A stretch of DNA of 64,000 nucleotides from Verpa conica. Lineage: Eukaryota; Ascomycota; Pezizomycetes; Pezizales; Morchellaceae. Positions 1 to 12,126 of the stretch are shown here, piece after piece. The translations under genes were made by a program, and so were the position numbers. Under the pieces are notes generated by a model that worked only from the letters and a program-made list of their open reading frames with translations, made no database searches and was not told where the DNA came from. Position 1 is the first letter of the stretch; the number at the start of each line of letters is the position of its first letter. Location of the stretch: NCBI GenBank assembly GCA_033030425.1, contig JAUFSD010000006.1:868001-932000 (forward strand). The letters are read 5' to 3'.

Positions 1-35
1 TGGTGGATTCCATTAAATATATCTTAAAGTCTTAC

Positions 36-274
36 TTTTTAAGCTTCTTAATCTTCTCAATTTCTCCAGGGATCTTCGCGGCGAAGGTCTCCTTGAGAGT
101 CTTATCGGGGGAAGTCTAGTTAGCACAAGCTTCATCGAGATTTCAGGTGTGGTTTACCTTAGGCTTGACCGCAGAGTAGTAGCGATAACCAGCCCTCTTA
201 ACAGTGAAAGAAGTCGACGAGGCTAACGAAGACCTAAGGGCAACAGAGCCCAATCTTAGGGAAGAGGCGAGCAT
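36..274 (-). CDS. Mitochondrial citrate synthase, 5' end only (runs off left edge)
   Basis: Citrate synthase condenses acetyl-CoA and oxaloacetate in the mitochondrial matrix. Two exons are visible: 274-158 (39 codons) and 115-36 (80 nt), separated by a 42-nt intron with a GCTAAC branch point and TAG acceptor. A GTAAGA donor at 35-30 shows that the gene continues beyond base 1. The first exon encodes a typical matrix-targeting presequence, rich in Ser, Arg and Leu with no acidic residues and a RYYSA segment near its end. The second reads TLKETFAAKIPGEIEKIKKL, which resembles the conserved start of mature fungal citrate synthases (LKE-FA--P--IE--K-L). Only about 65 residues are visible and no catalytic His or Asp is in the window, so the call rests on this N-terminal block. 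ATG 274 is the first in-frame Met ahead of the presequence. Confidence 0.72.
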
Positions 275-3200
275 GATGTGTATGGAGATAGAACAGGATA
301 TCAATTGAGGGGAGAGTACTCTGAGGTGTTGTGGGAGAAATGGAAGGAAAGGAGGGAAGGTGGTGACCGGAGACCAGGAAAAACTGTTGAGAGATTTTCT
401 CTCCCCGTTCCGAAACTCTCGCCGAATGAACTAACTACGTTAACCACCCGCTGCTGAATGGATGCCAGTACAAGTGGCAAAGTGGGCTTTTTTTTCTTAA
501 GATGATAATAACCCAATCTAGTAATATCTGACCATGAAAATAATTTTATTTAAGCCTTTTGAAATTTTATTTGAATTTATTGAATTTCATTACCCTGGTT
601 CTAACTAAATTTGTGGGCGTAGCCTGGTTGAGGTTATAAAGTCAAGACCTTAGGGCCTAGGGCAGCAGGAAACCTTTGAACGGGCCTACTGTAGTAACAC
701 ATCAACGTGTCGAGTTTCGACACCAACTAAAACACGTTTCTTGGAAAAAGAAAAAAGAAAAAAGAAACCTGATGAGTCTAAAAAAATCTCCCCTAAGCCC
801 CGGGATCGGTATTTGTCTTCTCATTCCGTTACGCATGCATAAGTAACCACTCGCGCGCCTGGGATTCTGACCTATAATTACTGGAGAATATTGTTCCCAG
901 GAACTGAGACAGCGGGCAGCTACTAGAGAAAACGGAAAGTCCATGATGGGCAAGTTACACAAACGCAATTATAGATTGGCCCGGATCTTTGATCCCTTAC
1001 AGAAAGGAAAATATTATTCCTCCTCTACACAATATTTGTCAGCACAAATAAGATCGAATATTCATAAAATGAGGCACGAGTGAGAAACCGTGAATATAAA
1101 TCTGCAGGACTACATATAGTACCATTGTTAATACAAGAGATATACCAGCCTAGGTCTTAAACGAGACTAAGGTTTGATAATATTAGAATTCAAATAACCT
1201 TTGTATGAGGAATGAGGAATCAATCAATCAATTGATCAAATAACCTTGGTTAGACTTATTTATGATGGGGCTACACAAATGAACTTGGTTACTAGTGGTG
1301 CATAGCAAATAATTGTGGGGCTGGGCACGAGACTAGGTTCTACGGTGTCACGCGATTTTTTATTGAAAGTAGCGTTAATGTTAATAAGAAAATTTTGAGT
1401 GTTCTCTCTATACCATGTAATTAAAATTTAGGGAATATCTTTGAGTAGGTCTTATATACTCCCCGCATCTTAAGCAAAGGACACAGTGGATTGAAGAACT
1501 GTATTCCGACCGACTCTCCTATCTGTGTTTGACCGGTGAGTTTCCTTAGGGAGACTTTAACCTATCAAACATTCTCTATCAATAATATTATGGGGCATTG
1601 AATACGACAAAACCCGATTTTCCCCACTAGTGCGTGGTAAAGGTATGTACAAACATGCTGGAATACAGTACAAAACCGGGCCACCCGTCTAGAATACTAT
1701 AATGGTCTATAATTAAAACATTTACTACTTTTAAGTGAGACATGTAAACCTACCAATCAAAAGAATAGTAGTGGTATAACTAACTCATTATTATACATGA
1801 GGTAGCGCGCTACGTACTTGGAGCTGGTTATTGTCTCAATCTAGATTATAATTTGAGGCATAAGTATGCCTGATACTTGTGTGAGCTACTAGCCGAAAAC
1901 TAAAGCCTGTTCGCTTTGGTAATACGCAACGCAACTCTCCTTTATAGCCTGGGATCGTTGCAGTGGGCGTTAGAAGTAAAGAAGTAGAAAGGCTCCATAA
2001 GACTGTAGTAGGACTTACTAATATGAATGCGGGTAGTGGGGCTTGTTGCTGGTACTTCTTTTTGGATGTAGAATTTGTTGTTTGTATGTACCCAACCGAA
2101 TAGACTTTATTTTCCGGCGAGAAGTGCCTACACCTTAAGCATTGCCCTACCTTTCTTGAATTATTATGATGTTTGTGGCGTAGAGCGGGGTGGGAAATGT
2201 AGGGGGATTTATGGGAATTTAACCACTAGGCTTGTCCTAAAAGGTTCTGCTACAGTAAGTTAATGGTTTACTTAACTCATGTAAACTACATTTAGGAGAG
2301 CGCATAAGGATACGCCCTCCAAAAGAGATTATCCCTTCAAGGGTTTATCCGGATCTCCAAAGTGGATAAGCTTCGGCAGAAACCTTGTGCATGCAGCCGC
2401 AAGTAATAGCCGCACCTAAATTCTACACCGTATGTACTCGGGTCAGGGAAAAAGTACCAGAAAACCGGGGGGGTCAAGACCAGGGCCAATTAGTATGAGG
2501 AAACTACTAGTAGCGCCATGCCTTGATATTCTACCATAGAAACTTACCCTGGCCGTGACTCCCCTGTTTTCTGGTACTTTTTCCCTGACCCGAGTATATA
2601 GGGTTAAGAATGATAGTAACCACTCGCACTGTAGCGTCATCAAATATCCCAGACTGATATACCTAAATTTGTAAATGGGCTATCATTCTAGTTACTAAAT
2701 ATCATACATAAAATCTCTGAACAGTGAGATAGGTACTGCTATCGGTTTGTACCACGAAGGTAGTGTTTATTCCCTACTCGGGATCTCGTAAATTTCCCGC
2801 TTGATATCGTTGCTGACTTCTCAACGCAATCAGTCTGCATATAGAAAGTGCTGGGTATTTCCTTTCTTTCTAGAAGAGTCCTTTCTATAGTGTCTGGCAT
2901 TCGCGGATAGTGTTCTAAAGCTGAGACTAGCATCTATGTCCATAACACCATCTGTCCGACGATGATACTGCTGCTGATGCTGATGATACTGAGCGCTAAG
3001 AAAATAGACTCGTAATCCTTGGCTTAGATGTAGAAAACGAAGTAAAAACACTATAAAAAATGTCGAACCGAGCTCTAAAGGGGAGTTTCATGCATGTACT
3101 GCGGAATATGGTCATGGCGTTACTTCTAGGACTGCCGCCTGATAACCAATGGGTGGGGGAGTTGTCGCCACCGTACGTGTTTTCAAAACATGATTAGAAC

Positions 3201-4198
3201 GCTGGATAAGTGTTTATGTACCCTAGGGATACGGGCCATGCGGTCCTCTGGGCCGCTTTTCTTTTGATTGTTTAAGATCATGAGATTGCGGCTCTCTCGG
3301 ATGCCGTGTGAGGGACCCCACAAAATTAAGACTAGAAATAATATGTACCGGACGAATGCCTAGAACTGTATGTATGCAGGCACCCGGTATGCAGCATATT
3401 TCCTAGGCCTCTTATCCAGGTTAAATATCCACTAATCCAAAAAGTCAAATTCGCAAACATCTTCTTATATTCGGGTTGATACGACAGAACCTTCAATCAT
3501 CCAATGAACTGAGTGTTATATCAAATTAAAAGAGGGGCATTCTACAGATACTGACTTTGTTTGCTTTTCAATGGGATTCCTCAGATGCTATTGATATCCG
3601 CGCATATGAAACAGACTGATATGTGGTGCACAATGGGACTATTCTAGATTTTGTTTTTTTGTTTTTTATTATTATTATTTCTTGCGGACTATTCGGGCAA
3701 TGATTCCGTTACTACATGTAGGGTTCTATTTCACCCCATCGTTAGCCTACACGTGCACATTGTAACGTAATCCACGGATCGCCCAGGCCTATCAATCCAA
3801 TGCACACTTTTATTGTGATATTTTTACAATCTGTGACCCCCCTACAAAGCTATGAAATGCCTTGAAACCTGGCCACAGGCAGCATGCTAGTGGTTTTCGT
3901 GGAGGTATATTATTATTTTAAGCGGGGGATTAAACCATTTCCCCGGCTTTTGTCTAGGGTGAGATTTACCAAACCCATGGATAATTATAGTAATTCCTTT
4001 TCATGACTTGGGTAATGAGGGGTGAATGAGAGATTACGGGATATGCCGTAGGCCCTTATAGTAGCCCGTAGCTCATAGTGGGCCTTATTGGTTTTTATAA
4101 AGTAGTCGGTGTTTCCCCGGAAAAACTGAAAGCTCTGTTCATTAATCCCTTCCCCCTTCAGACACTTCCAGAAAGAAGAAAAGGCCTTATCACCAATT
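275..4198. other. Gene-poor AT-rich spacer with one MITE
   Basis: About 3.9 kb between the divergent citrate synthase and sugar-transporter genes. The first few hundred bases should hold the citrate synthase promoter. The rest is AT-rich with only short open frames and no recognisable domain. The only clear structure is the inverted-repeat element at 2437-2594. Confidence 0.6.
2437..2594. mobile_element. MITE-like element, copy 1 (TA-flanked, CTCGGGTCAGGG ends)
   Basis: The 158-bp segment begins CTCGGGTCAGGG and ends with the reverse complement. The terminal inverted repeats are identical over the first 29 bp and remain recognisably similar further in. TA dinucleotides flank it at 2435-2436 and 2595-2596, as expected for a TA target-site duplication of the Tc1/mariner/pogo superfamily. 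It has no coding capacity. The ends match those of the element at 61394-61573 at 17 of the first 20 positions, so the two form one family. Confidence 0.7.
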
Positions 4199-6245
4199 AT
4201 GGCGTTTGAAAAGGCCAATACAGCTATTAATCATGACGAGTCTCCTTACAACCAAAGAACTGAGGAGGTAAAGAATGTAGGGCTCGCAGATGCTTTGGCA
4301 CAAGCCAAGCCGAGCCCATGGACTCGGAACATGTTCAAGCTTTACGGGTTTTTGTTCATAGCTTTCCTCAATTCCTGTATCAATGGTTATGATGGATCTT
4401 TAATGGGTGGGATTAATGCTATGAAGACGTACCAGAAGTATGTTACAAATTCTATCCAAGGTAGAAGTTATATTATAGCTAACTAAATTTTATTATAGTT
4501 ACTTCAATATGTCGGATGTTGGAGCTACCACTGGGCTGGTATTCTCGATCTATACAATTGGTAACATTGTTGGATCCTTCTTTTGTGGGCCATTCACAGA
4601 TTGGTGGGGAAGACGTTGGGGAATGTTTATTGGTGCCGCCATTATTATTGTTGGGACGGCCATCCAGGCTCCTGCTACTAGTAGGGGGATGTTTATCGGT
4701 GGCCGTTTCATTCTCGGTTTCGGTGTCGCAACTTGTGCTACCGCTGTTAGTTGATTCCTTTACATGCTTACTTAAGTGATGACCTGTGAGATTAAACAAA
4801 GACTAATGTTCCATGTACTTCAGGGTCCATCTTATGTTGCGGAAATGGCCCATCCTGCTTGGCGTGGTACCATCACAGGAATGTACAATACCTTTTGGTT
4901 TGTTGGTGGTATTCCAGCTTCTTGGGTCTTGTTTGGAACAGAAAGTAAGTCCCAGATTTACCTCCTTATACCCCAACACAACTGACTACATCCTAGGTAT
5001 TCAGAGCGATCTTTCATGGAGAGTTCCCATCTGGCTTCAAGCAGTTGCTTCGGGTGGTGTTATCGTTGGATGCCTCTTTTGTCCCGAGACCCCCCGTTGG
5101 TTAATTTCCAACGACCGTCATGAAGAAGCGCTCCAGGTTATGACCGAGCTTCACGGGGAGGGTAATCGCGATTCTCCGATTGTTCAGTTAACATACAAGG
5201 AAATGATCGAGGAAATTGCTACTGAAGGTTCTGATAAGCGCTGGTGGGATTACCGTGAGCTTTTCAACTCGAGAAACGCTTGGTGGCGTATGGTTTGCGT
5301 TATCGGCATGGCATTCTTTGGACAGGTTCGTTGTATGCTCCTCACAATCTCTTGGAGTATCTATTAACAATCCCAATAGTGGGCCGGAAATGGTGCTATT
5401 TCGTACTTTATGCCCGTGTTGCTTAAACAGCTAGGAATTGAAAGTGCCAGGACTCAGCTAGTAAGTACTAATAACCCCAAGACAGATATTTCTCGTGGTC
5501 GGCTTCTAACATTATCTTGTAGCTTTATGCAGCTATTCTCAATGTTATCTCCTTTATTATGTCCACAATTGGTGCACGCTTCACCGACAAGTTAGGTCGT
5601 CGCCCTGTGCTATTGATAGCCACAACTCTATTCGTTATCGAATGGTCAATCGTCACCGCTCTCACTGCCGTATATGGTGGTGACGACAATTCCAATGTGA
5701 ACGGCTCTCGTGCAGCGATCGCGTTCATCTACCTCTTTGGCATCACATATTCTTTCGCCTACACTCCCCTCCAGGCACTCTATCCTGTCGAGTGTCTATC
5801 ATATGAGACTCGTGCTAAGGGTCAGTTTAAATTCATGCTATATCAAAAGTTTTTTGCTTGCTGATAATCTTTTAGGTATGGGAATGTACAACTTGTTCGT
5901 CAATATTGCTGCCTTCTTCAACACTTATGCCATCCCAGCTGCCTGGGAGCGTGTACAATGGCGCTTTTACTACCTATATATCGCCTGGAACGTATTCCAA
6001 ACCATCTTCATCTATTTCTTGTAAGTCACATATCCACCCTGGTATTTGGAATATATTTAGAGAGAGGGGCTAATAAAAACATTAGTTTCATCGAAACAAA
6101 GGGCCGAACGCTCGAAGAGATCAACGAGATCTTTGATGCCCCGTATCCTAAGAAGAAGTCGCTAGAAAGGCATATTGTCGTTATTACAGAGCACGGGGTG
6201 GCGGAGAAGGAAAGCGCGCTGGAAACTGGTGACCACTCGGATTAG
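4199..6245 (+). CDS. Sugar porter family MFS transporter (hexose/lactose permease-like)
   Basis: A proton-coupled sugar transporter of the plasma membrane, by family. Eight exons: 4199-4437, 4499-4745, 4824-4944, 4997-5325, 5380-5460, 5523-5820, 5876-6020 and 6086-6245, giving 539 aa, the usual length for the family. Sugar-porter signatures are in order: DWWGRR after TM2 (about 114-119), PETPRWL before the central loop (232-238), GRRPVL (364-369) and PVECLSYETRAKG (427-439), with about 12 hydrophobic segments. Every junction keeps phase and restores conserved residues, for example CAG/TGGGCCGGAAATGG gives FFGQWAGNGAISYF. The PVECLSYETRAKG block resembles fungal lactose-permease/Lac12-type porters more than glucose-specific HXT proteins, but substrate cannot be read from sequence. 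It lies in the plus orientation, tail to head with the syntaxin gene. Confidence 0.93.
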
Positions 6246-6865
6246 ATGCTGTTTTTCTTTTTCGACAAAGAACTTGTTTTTTCTTATCCGCTAGATAGTT
6301 GCACAAATATCTAAACACACATAACTACTTGCACTTACAGTTAAAGTTGGTGTCGCAGCCAAGATGCCAAAAGAACTAAGCTCACGCAAGGGTCTCAGGG
6401 CTCGAGGCGCAGTTGAATAGCCCTAAACAATCGCTTATTGCTTGCAGTAGCGCCCCCATCCCTATCACAGCAAGCTCCGCTTGTTTTAAAAGCTACTCCG
6501 CCCGCCAGCCCAGGAGCAACAAGACTGCTCGACTAGCTAGCTAGACATAAAGCGCAAGTTAATTACTTAAAACAATTCCCCGTAAATTATCTCCAATGCG
6601 GAGTGACTGTGGTTCATATTTAACTACAAGGGCAAGCATTGGACGGGTGGAGCTGCAGGAAGGTGGGGGCATTTGTCTAAGCCCCGTTGTCCACCGTTGT
6701 GAATCGGGTGTTTAAGTACTGCCAGCCTCACTCAGCTTTTCAGCCGTAGCACTTCATAAGACCGCTCCACGCGCCGCTCACTCGTCCCCCCTCATTCAAG
6801 ACTGCTCAAGTGCCGGATCGTTCATATCAACGTAAACAAAACAAAACCTGCGATCGACTTCTAAA
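6246..6865. other. Spacer: transporter 3' flank and syntaxin promoter
   Basis: A 620-bp spacer. The last 150 bases are C-rich on the plus strand, as is common for fungal promoters and leaders. No other gene is seen. Confidence 0.5.
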
Positions 6866-8010
6866 ATGGCTGGGAATGTAAGTGTATAACAGCTACAAAA
6901 CCTCAAGCATCCCTTGCTAATGACCTGTCACCGTTAGGGCTACGAAATGGAAACTCATCGAGCCCCGCTCCTTGAATCGAATCAGTACGCAGGTGGGCAT
7001 CAAGCTATGGACATCCAGGAGTTTCTTAACGAGGTGACTGGTATCCGCGGGTTGATCACGACCTTCAGACAGAACGTCTTGACCATCTCCTCTCTCCACA
7101 ATCAGAGCCTACAGTCCTACGACCATGGTTCGACCACCGGGTCTTCGGGCCAATTAGAAGCACTAGTTGCAGATACTTCTATCTTGACCAAGCAAATTCG
7201 GGATGGCATCAAGTATTTGGAGCGGGATACCCTGATGAGCGATTATTCTGCACAAAGCACAAAGGGTGCACAGGCCGACAAATTAAAATTAGATTTTGAT
7301 AAAGAGTTGAAGGCGTATCAGCAGGTAGGATTACTTATACACTTGAAAGAAAGAAAAATAATACTCATCTTATAATATAGGTCGAGAATCAATTCCGAAC
7401 GCGATATAGGGATCAGATGAGCCGACAATACCGTATTGTAAATCCCGAGGCCACAGACTTTGAAATTGAGCAGCTCGTCGAAAGTGGTGAAACTCAAGTC
7501 TTTAGTCAAGCTGTAAATCCCCTCTTCACCCCCGTTGACCACCACCGATCAGCTCCACTAATCTTTCATTAGCTTCTCTCGAGCGGCCGAAGCCGAGAAG
7601 CAAATTCGGTCAACGCAGCCGTAAAAGCCCGTCAACAAGAGATCCAACGTATCGAGAGCACGCTCATAGAGCTTCTAGCTCTATTCGAACAAATGGCTGA
7701 GCAAGTAGTCCTTGACGAAGCAAAGTTCCAGCAGGTTGAAGACAACGCGGTTAAAGTCGAAACGGATCTCCACCAGGCAAATACCCACCTAGAAGTCGGT
7801 GTTAAAAGTGCACAGGGAGCCAGGAGGAAGAAGTGGATGTGTCTTGGTCTTGGCGTTGGTATTGTCGTAGTTATTGTTATCATCGTTGTGGTTGTGGTAG
7901 TGGTGAGGGGTGGAGCAAATGGTGGCAATAATAATAACAAAAGCACCGAGACCGTAACTGCCACCACTACTGCCCCCGCAGCTGCAACTTCTACTGCTGC
8001 AGCAGCTTAA
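6866..8010 (+). CDS. Plasma-membrane syntaxin (Qa-SNARE, Sso1/Syn1-like) with Asp at the zero layer
   Basis: A t-SNARE for fusion of secretory vesicles at the plasma membrane, by family. Exons 6866-6877, 6938-7324, 7381-7512 and 7573-8010 give 322 aa; the first exon encodes only four residues. An N-terminal Habc region covers about 25-150. The SNARE helix (about 192-250) opens with ARQQEIQRIESTLIELLALF. A tail anchor begins after RRKKW with a run of Val and Ile. Aligned to Sso1 or syntaxin 1A, the position of the conserved zero-layer Gln is Asp225 (VVLDEA where relatives have VV-QQE). The protein also continues about 35 residues past the membrane segment with a low-complexity Asn/Thr/Ala tail, unlike typical syntaxins that end near the membrane. 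Identity as a syntaxin is secure; whether it is the main Sso-type SNARE or a divergent paralogue is open. Confidence 0.9.
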
Positions 8011-8734
8011 GCTTTCCAGATTCGGCGTTCGGGTGGTTAGGTGGGTGAATTCCGGGGTTGTAGTTGCCATCGGATCTAATGTGTATATGATACCTTGTAT
8101 GACTGGTTAAGTTTCTGTCATTTCCTATGTTTTGGGGGTCTACTCTTGGTCTCTTATTTTGTACGGAGGTAGCACAACAAGGGGACTGTTTCAAAACGGA
8201 TGGTTTTTTTTTGCGTCCCTGGGAGGGGCCGAGTCCAAATAAGATACTATAACAAAATCTAGTAAAATTGACACTAGAAAGCATCTCTCGATCTTAAAAA
8301 GACGGCTGTAATCATTTGAAAGAATTTAGTGAGATTGAAAGTAAAAGTGCTCTAAGCCTATATGACATCATATGCTCTCACTCGTGCAGCTAATCGAGTA
8401 ATATGGAAACCTAACCACCTGGAGTAGACCCATCTTGGATATCTAACTCGCGATATAACAACTTCATGATCTCAATCTCCTAGAGGATGGGTCTAGATCG
8501 CCAAGGAGATGATAGGAGCGATGATCGTCTCCCTCGATCCATAAACGGCTGTCATGACCTCACCTCTTCTTCAGATCTCACTCGACACAATAATACATGA
8601 ATTAATCATAAATACATGGGCACCCACAACAGCCCCATGGGGTTTAAATACCATCACCCAAGGGTAGAGTCCCAATCCCCAACTAAATGCTACACTTAAA
8701 ACTCTCACTCCCAAGAACTCTCAAATACACGACT
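8011..8734. other. Spacer between syntaxin and SnoaL-like gene
   Basis: A 724-bp spacer. It is AT-rich with a C-rich stretch just before the next start codon. No gene is recognised. Confidence 0.5.
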
Positions 8735-9460
8735 ATGACCTCCCCACATCACTTTGAGCCCCGCCACCCCCCAAACCGCTTCACGCCCTACACCCCTAAC
8801 CCACAAAACAGCCTCCCACTCCCACCAGACCGCGCAGCTATGGTTAAAGATATTATTAGTCTATACGGTGGCCATCCCAGCGAATCCGCCATGCGCCACT
8901 ATCACGAAAACAGCATCTATGATGACCCATTCAGCTTCTGCGATACCCGGTATAAGATCGCCGGGCAATGGTATGGTAAGAATCTTTCTCCCCCTCTCTC
9001 CCCCTAAGAAGCTGACAAGACAGGGCTCCCAAAGGCATTCAAGAAGTTAAATCCAAGTGAATACGAAGTCGTCGAGAATGAGCGTAATGAAGTTGTGTTT
9101 AAACTCCGGCAGGTAAGGGGGATATATTACTCATACCAACTAGGGACGCTAGATTAACCTTGTGGGGAAAGGAGTACACGTTTATGTTTATCAATACGAC
9201 GAAGGTTGTTGATTCATTGGTCACACTTAGGCTTGATCCAGACTCGGTATGTTAGTAGCTGTCGTTCGGTAGGTTAAAAAGGAGTCTACTAAGAAGTGTA
9301 GGAGAAACCGATTATTCGGTACCATAAAGATCAATGGGATGAGAAGGACTATTCTCACAAAGGGCTAGGGAATATCTTTAAGCAGCTGAATGGGTACGGT
9401 GTTCTTGTCCCATTGATCGACATCGATAGGCTGACTTTAGCGCCCGTAGAAACCATCTAA
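8735..9460 (+). CDS. SnoaL/NTF2-like fungal protein of unknown function
   Basis: Exons 8735-8975, 9024-9112, 9172-9246 and 9302-9460 give 187 aa. The core resembles a widespread fungal SnoaL-like family: a segment on the pattern LY-G-PSE--M--Y---IYDDPF---D-RYK-AGQWYGLPKAF (about 35-85), then an EYTFMFINTTKVVDSLVTLRL strand region and an R-H-D-WDEKDYSHKGLG segment. The family folds as an NTF2-like alpha+beta barrel; some members are cyclases or isomerases, but no substrate can be assigned here. The start at 8735 follows a C-rich leader; an in-frame ATG at 8687 would add 16 residues. Exon 3 uses a weak acceptor (GGAAAG) chosen because it alone keeps the frame. Confidence 0.75.
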
Positions 9461-9961
9461 CAAAGATCACTGCCCCGCCTGAAAGTTTGAAGGGTACTAA
9501 TGATAGCTAGCTGTTTATAATGTATTTCTAATGTCTGCTTTTATGACTGTTTCTGAAAAAGACTGTATTTTACATATTTACTTTATACACAACCGTTAAC
9601 AGCCATAAGTAATGCAGTAAAATATCCTCATTCATTACTAAGCATAAAAAATCACTCGTATCCATCCAGCCCAACACGACCCACGTAAACCTATAATCCC
9701 GATCGAAATCATAATTGGAAATGATCACCCTTAAGAGGTGGGTAAAGGATTTACTCATTCATTACAAACGCGCATAAAACCGAAGACATAGGAAGGGAAT
9801 GTAATAATAGTACTGATAAACATACCACCCGCGAAAAGTAGAAAATATAATAATAAAAAGCTTCCTACCAATCCGGTCATTTCCCACTAGATCACTAAGA
9901 TCCACCCACCTAATTCCTGCGTACCCCATAGTAAACGAGAGAAAAACTCCCCACAAACCCA
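9461..9961. other. Convergent 3' spacer
   Basis: 500 bp between the 3' ends of the plus-strand SnoaL-like gene and the minus-strand RS-rich gene. It is AT-rich and shows no gene. Confidence 0.5.
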
Positions 9962-12126
9962 CTAATCCATCAACACTCCGCCAACCAACTGCCCTTCGGC
10001 TAGTTCAACCTTAAACCCCTCTCTCTCCGCCTCCCTAGTGCTTCTCTCCCACCCATAAAGTCCCTTTCTCTTCCTCTCCTGAATTCCCTTATTCTCTTCC
10101 TCTAACTTAGTCTGTTCTGCTTTCAACCTTGCAAGACGTTCCTCGCTCGCCTTGTCAACCGCCGGATATAGCCTTCCACCAGGAATCGTAGTACCAGGCC
10201 CACTAGGTGCCCTCGGTGGCGGTGGGTGATGGTGATGGTGTGGGTGTGGTGGCGGAAGGGAGGTACGATATGGGAAGTTACCCGCACGAGGCCCGGTTGG
10301 GATGGCGGATGTGGTTGGGGGGTTTGGCGAGGAGGATGCAGGTGGAGTGGAACCATTTGGTGAGAGCGCAGAGGACATGCGGCGTGGCCCGGATGGGGGA
10401 AGTGGCATAGTATTGCGGGGCTGGATTGGTGGGTTAGGTGTAGCACGGGATGTATAGGATGGCGAGCGGCCAGTAGTGCTGTGGGGACCTGATGGGGGTT
10501 GTTGCCCATGGGAAGGGTTGGAGAGTGTGCGATTGGATTGGTAGGAGCTCGGTCCACGCGGGGGGACAATGTTATTCATAGGCCTAGTGCCACCTGATGG
10601 CCCACGGGGAGGAGCGGGGGAGAAGCCGTTGGATAATTGTTGTAGCCTTTCCGGATGGACGGCAGGGCCGTTTGGAGGAGGTGATGCACGGCGTGGTGGA
10701 GTTGGACGGGGTGAAGCGGCGGCATTACGAGGGCCACGAGGGGGTGACATGGCCCTAGAAGGGGGTGAGCGGGGACGAGATGGAGGGGCCGGTGAGATCT
10801 TCCTGCTTGTTGCCCCAGCAGATGGCGCAGGGGACGAGCCAAACCCTGTAACCCGAATAGGAGGTCGGCCATTGGCACTGCGTGGTGATGTCGCTACAGA
10901 TTCGCGCACGGGGGAGCGAGAACGGGGTCTGCTCGGAGGAGGGGGAGGAGGCGAATACGGCCTTCCAGAACCCCTACTTGGTGGTGATCCGATCCTTCCT
11001 CTTTTCCTCGGAGGAGGAGATCCCGGGCTTCTAGATAGCCTTGTACGAGGTGATCTGGAATCTCTGCGCCTCGGGGATGCATAGCGCGGAGGTGTTGTCG
11101 AGCGGCGTCTTCTTATTGGTGACCTGAATGGTGAGCGGGACCCACGTCTAGGGGGAAGCGGCGATCTAGGTCGGATAGGAGATCTATCCCTCCTGTCACC
11201 TCTTCGGAAATCCCTATCATTACGACGAGGGGGGGACCTCGACCTAATAATTCTCCTCGGTGAGCGGGACCTGTCTCGTCTCCTCACAGGTGACCGGGGC
11301 GTAGGAGAGCGTCTTCTCGATACTGGGCGAATTGGAGAGCGTGATCTCGGACGCACCACACGCTCAGGCACCACACGCTCAGATGTGCGTTCAGCTACTC
11401 CACGTTCTGGGTGGGTAGGGGGTGAATTTCTTGATGGCGGTCTTTTAGTAGCCGAGCGAGGCAGGCTCCGTTCCCTAGAGCGCTCCCTCCTCTGTGGTGT
11501 TCTTTCCCGCCTAGGAGGCAGAGACCTATCCCTTGACCTATCCCTCCGTAGCGCAGAGGGCGAACGACGTCTATGGCGGTGCTCCCTAGGTGATCTAGAA
11601 AGCGGGCTTCTCCCACCTCGTCTACGAACTGGGGTCAATGAGCGGCTCCTATCCCTTCTGCGGAGGGGTGTACGGGATCTTGCTCTATCTCTATCTCGAA
11701 CAGGGGATCTCGAGAGTGACCTATGGCGACGGAGTGGTGAGCGGGATCTACCTCTGTCCCCGAAGGGTGGGGAGCGAGAGGGGAACCGGCGACGCGTAGG
11801 AACATAGCTATCACCTCTTGGAGGAGGTGGAGAGCGGGATGGACGGCGGCGGCCAGAGGAGGGGATGTAAGAGTCAAGCCCACGGTGTGGTGATGTGTCG
11901 CGGAAATCGCGAAACCTGAATTTTCAAGAGTGGGCTGTTAGCAACTAGCGTGTCTCGTATACTCACAATGGGCCAGGGAACATGCCATGCGACCTAAAAT
12001 CACATTTTATGTCCCCTCATAGATGAAAAGGAGGGAATTTGATGAATTATTAAAGATGTACCTTCTATCACGGTCTCTGTCGCGGTCTCTGTCCCTGTCC
12101 CTGTCTCGATCACGATCACGCTCCAT
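9962..12126 (-). CDS. Arg/Ser-rich protein (serine/arginine repetitive matrix-like)
   Basis: Probably a nuclear RNA-processing factor, judged only from composition. Exons 12126-12062, 11993-11967 and 11915-9962 give 681 aa. The N-terminus starts MER and runs as ten Asp-Arg repeats ending in RR. Dense RS/SRSP repeats follow to about residue 330, then a Pro/Ser-rich region with many RPRSP and PPRGP motifs and a PHPHHHHHPPPP tract. A charged, probably coiled-coil C-terminus (ASEERLARLKAEQTKLEEEN, then KRKGLYGWERSTREAEREGF) is the conserved block in fungal proteins annotated as SRRM1-like. No RRM or PWI domain is visible. The large plus-strand open frames across it reflect the repetitive RS codons. 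The short middle exon (27 nt) is supported by phase and splice signals. Confidence 0.82.

Noticed and set aside
10569..11084. 171-codon plus-strand frame inside the RS-rich gene
   Set aside because: It is the complement of RS/Pro repeats and its Gly/Asp/Arg-rich product is a mirror of that repeat.
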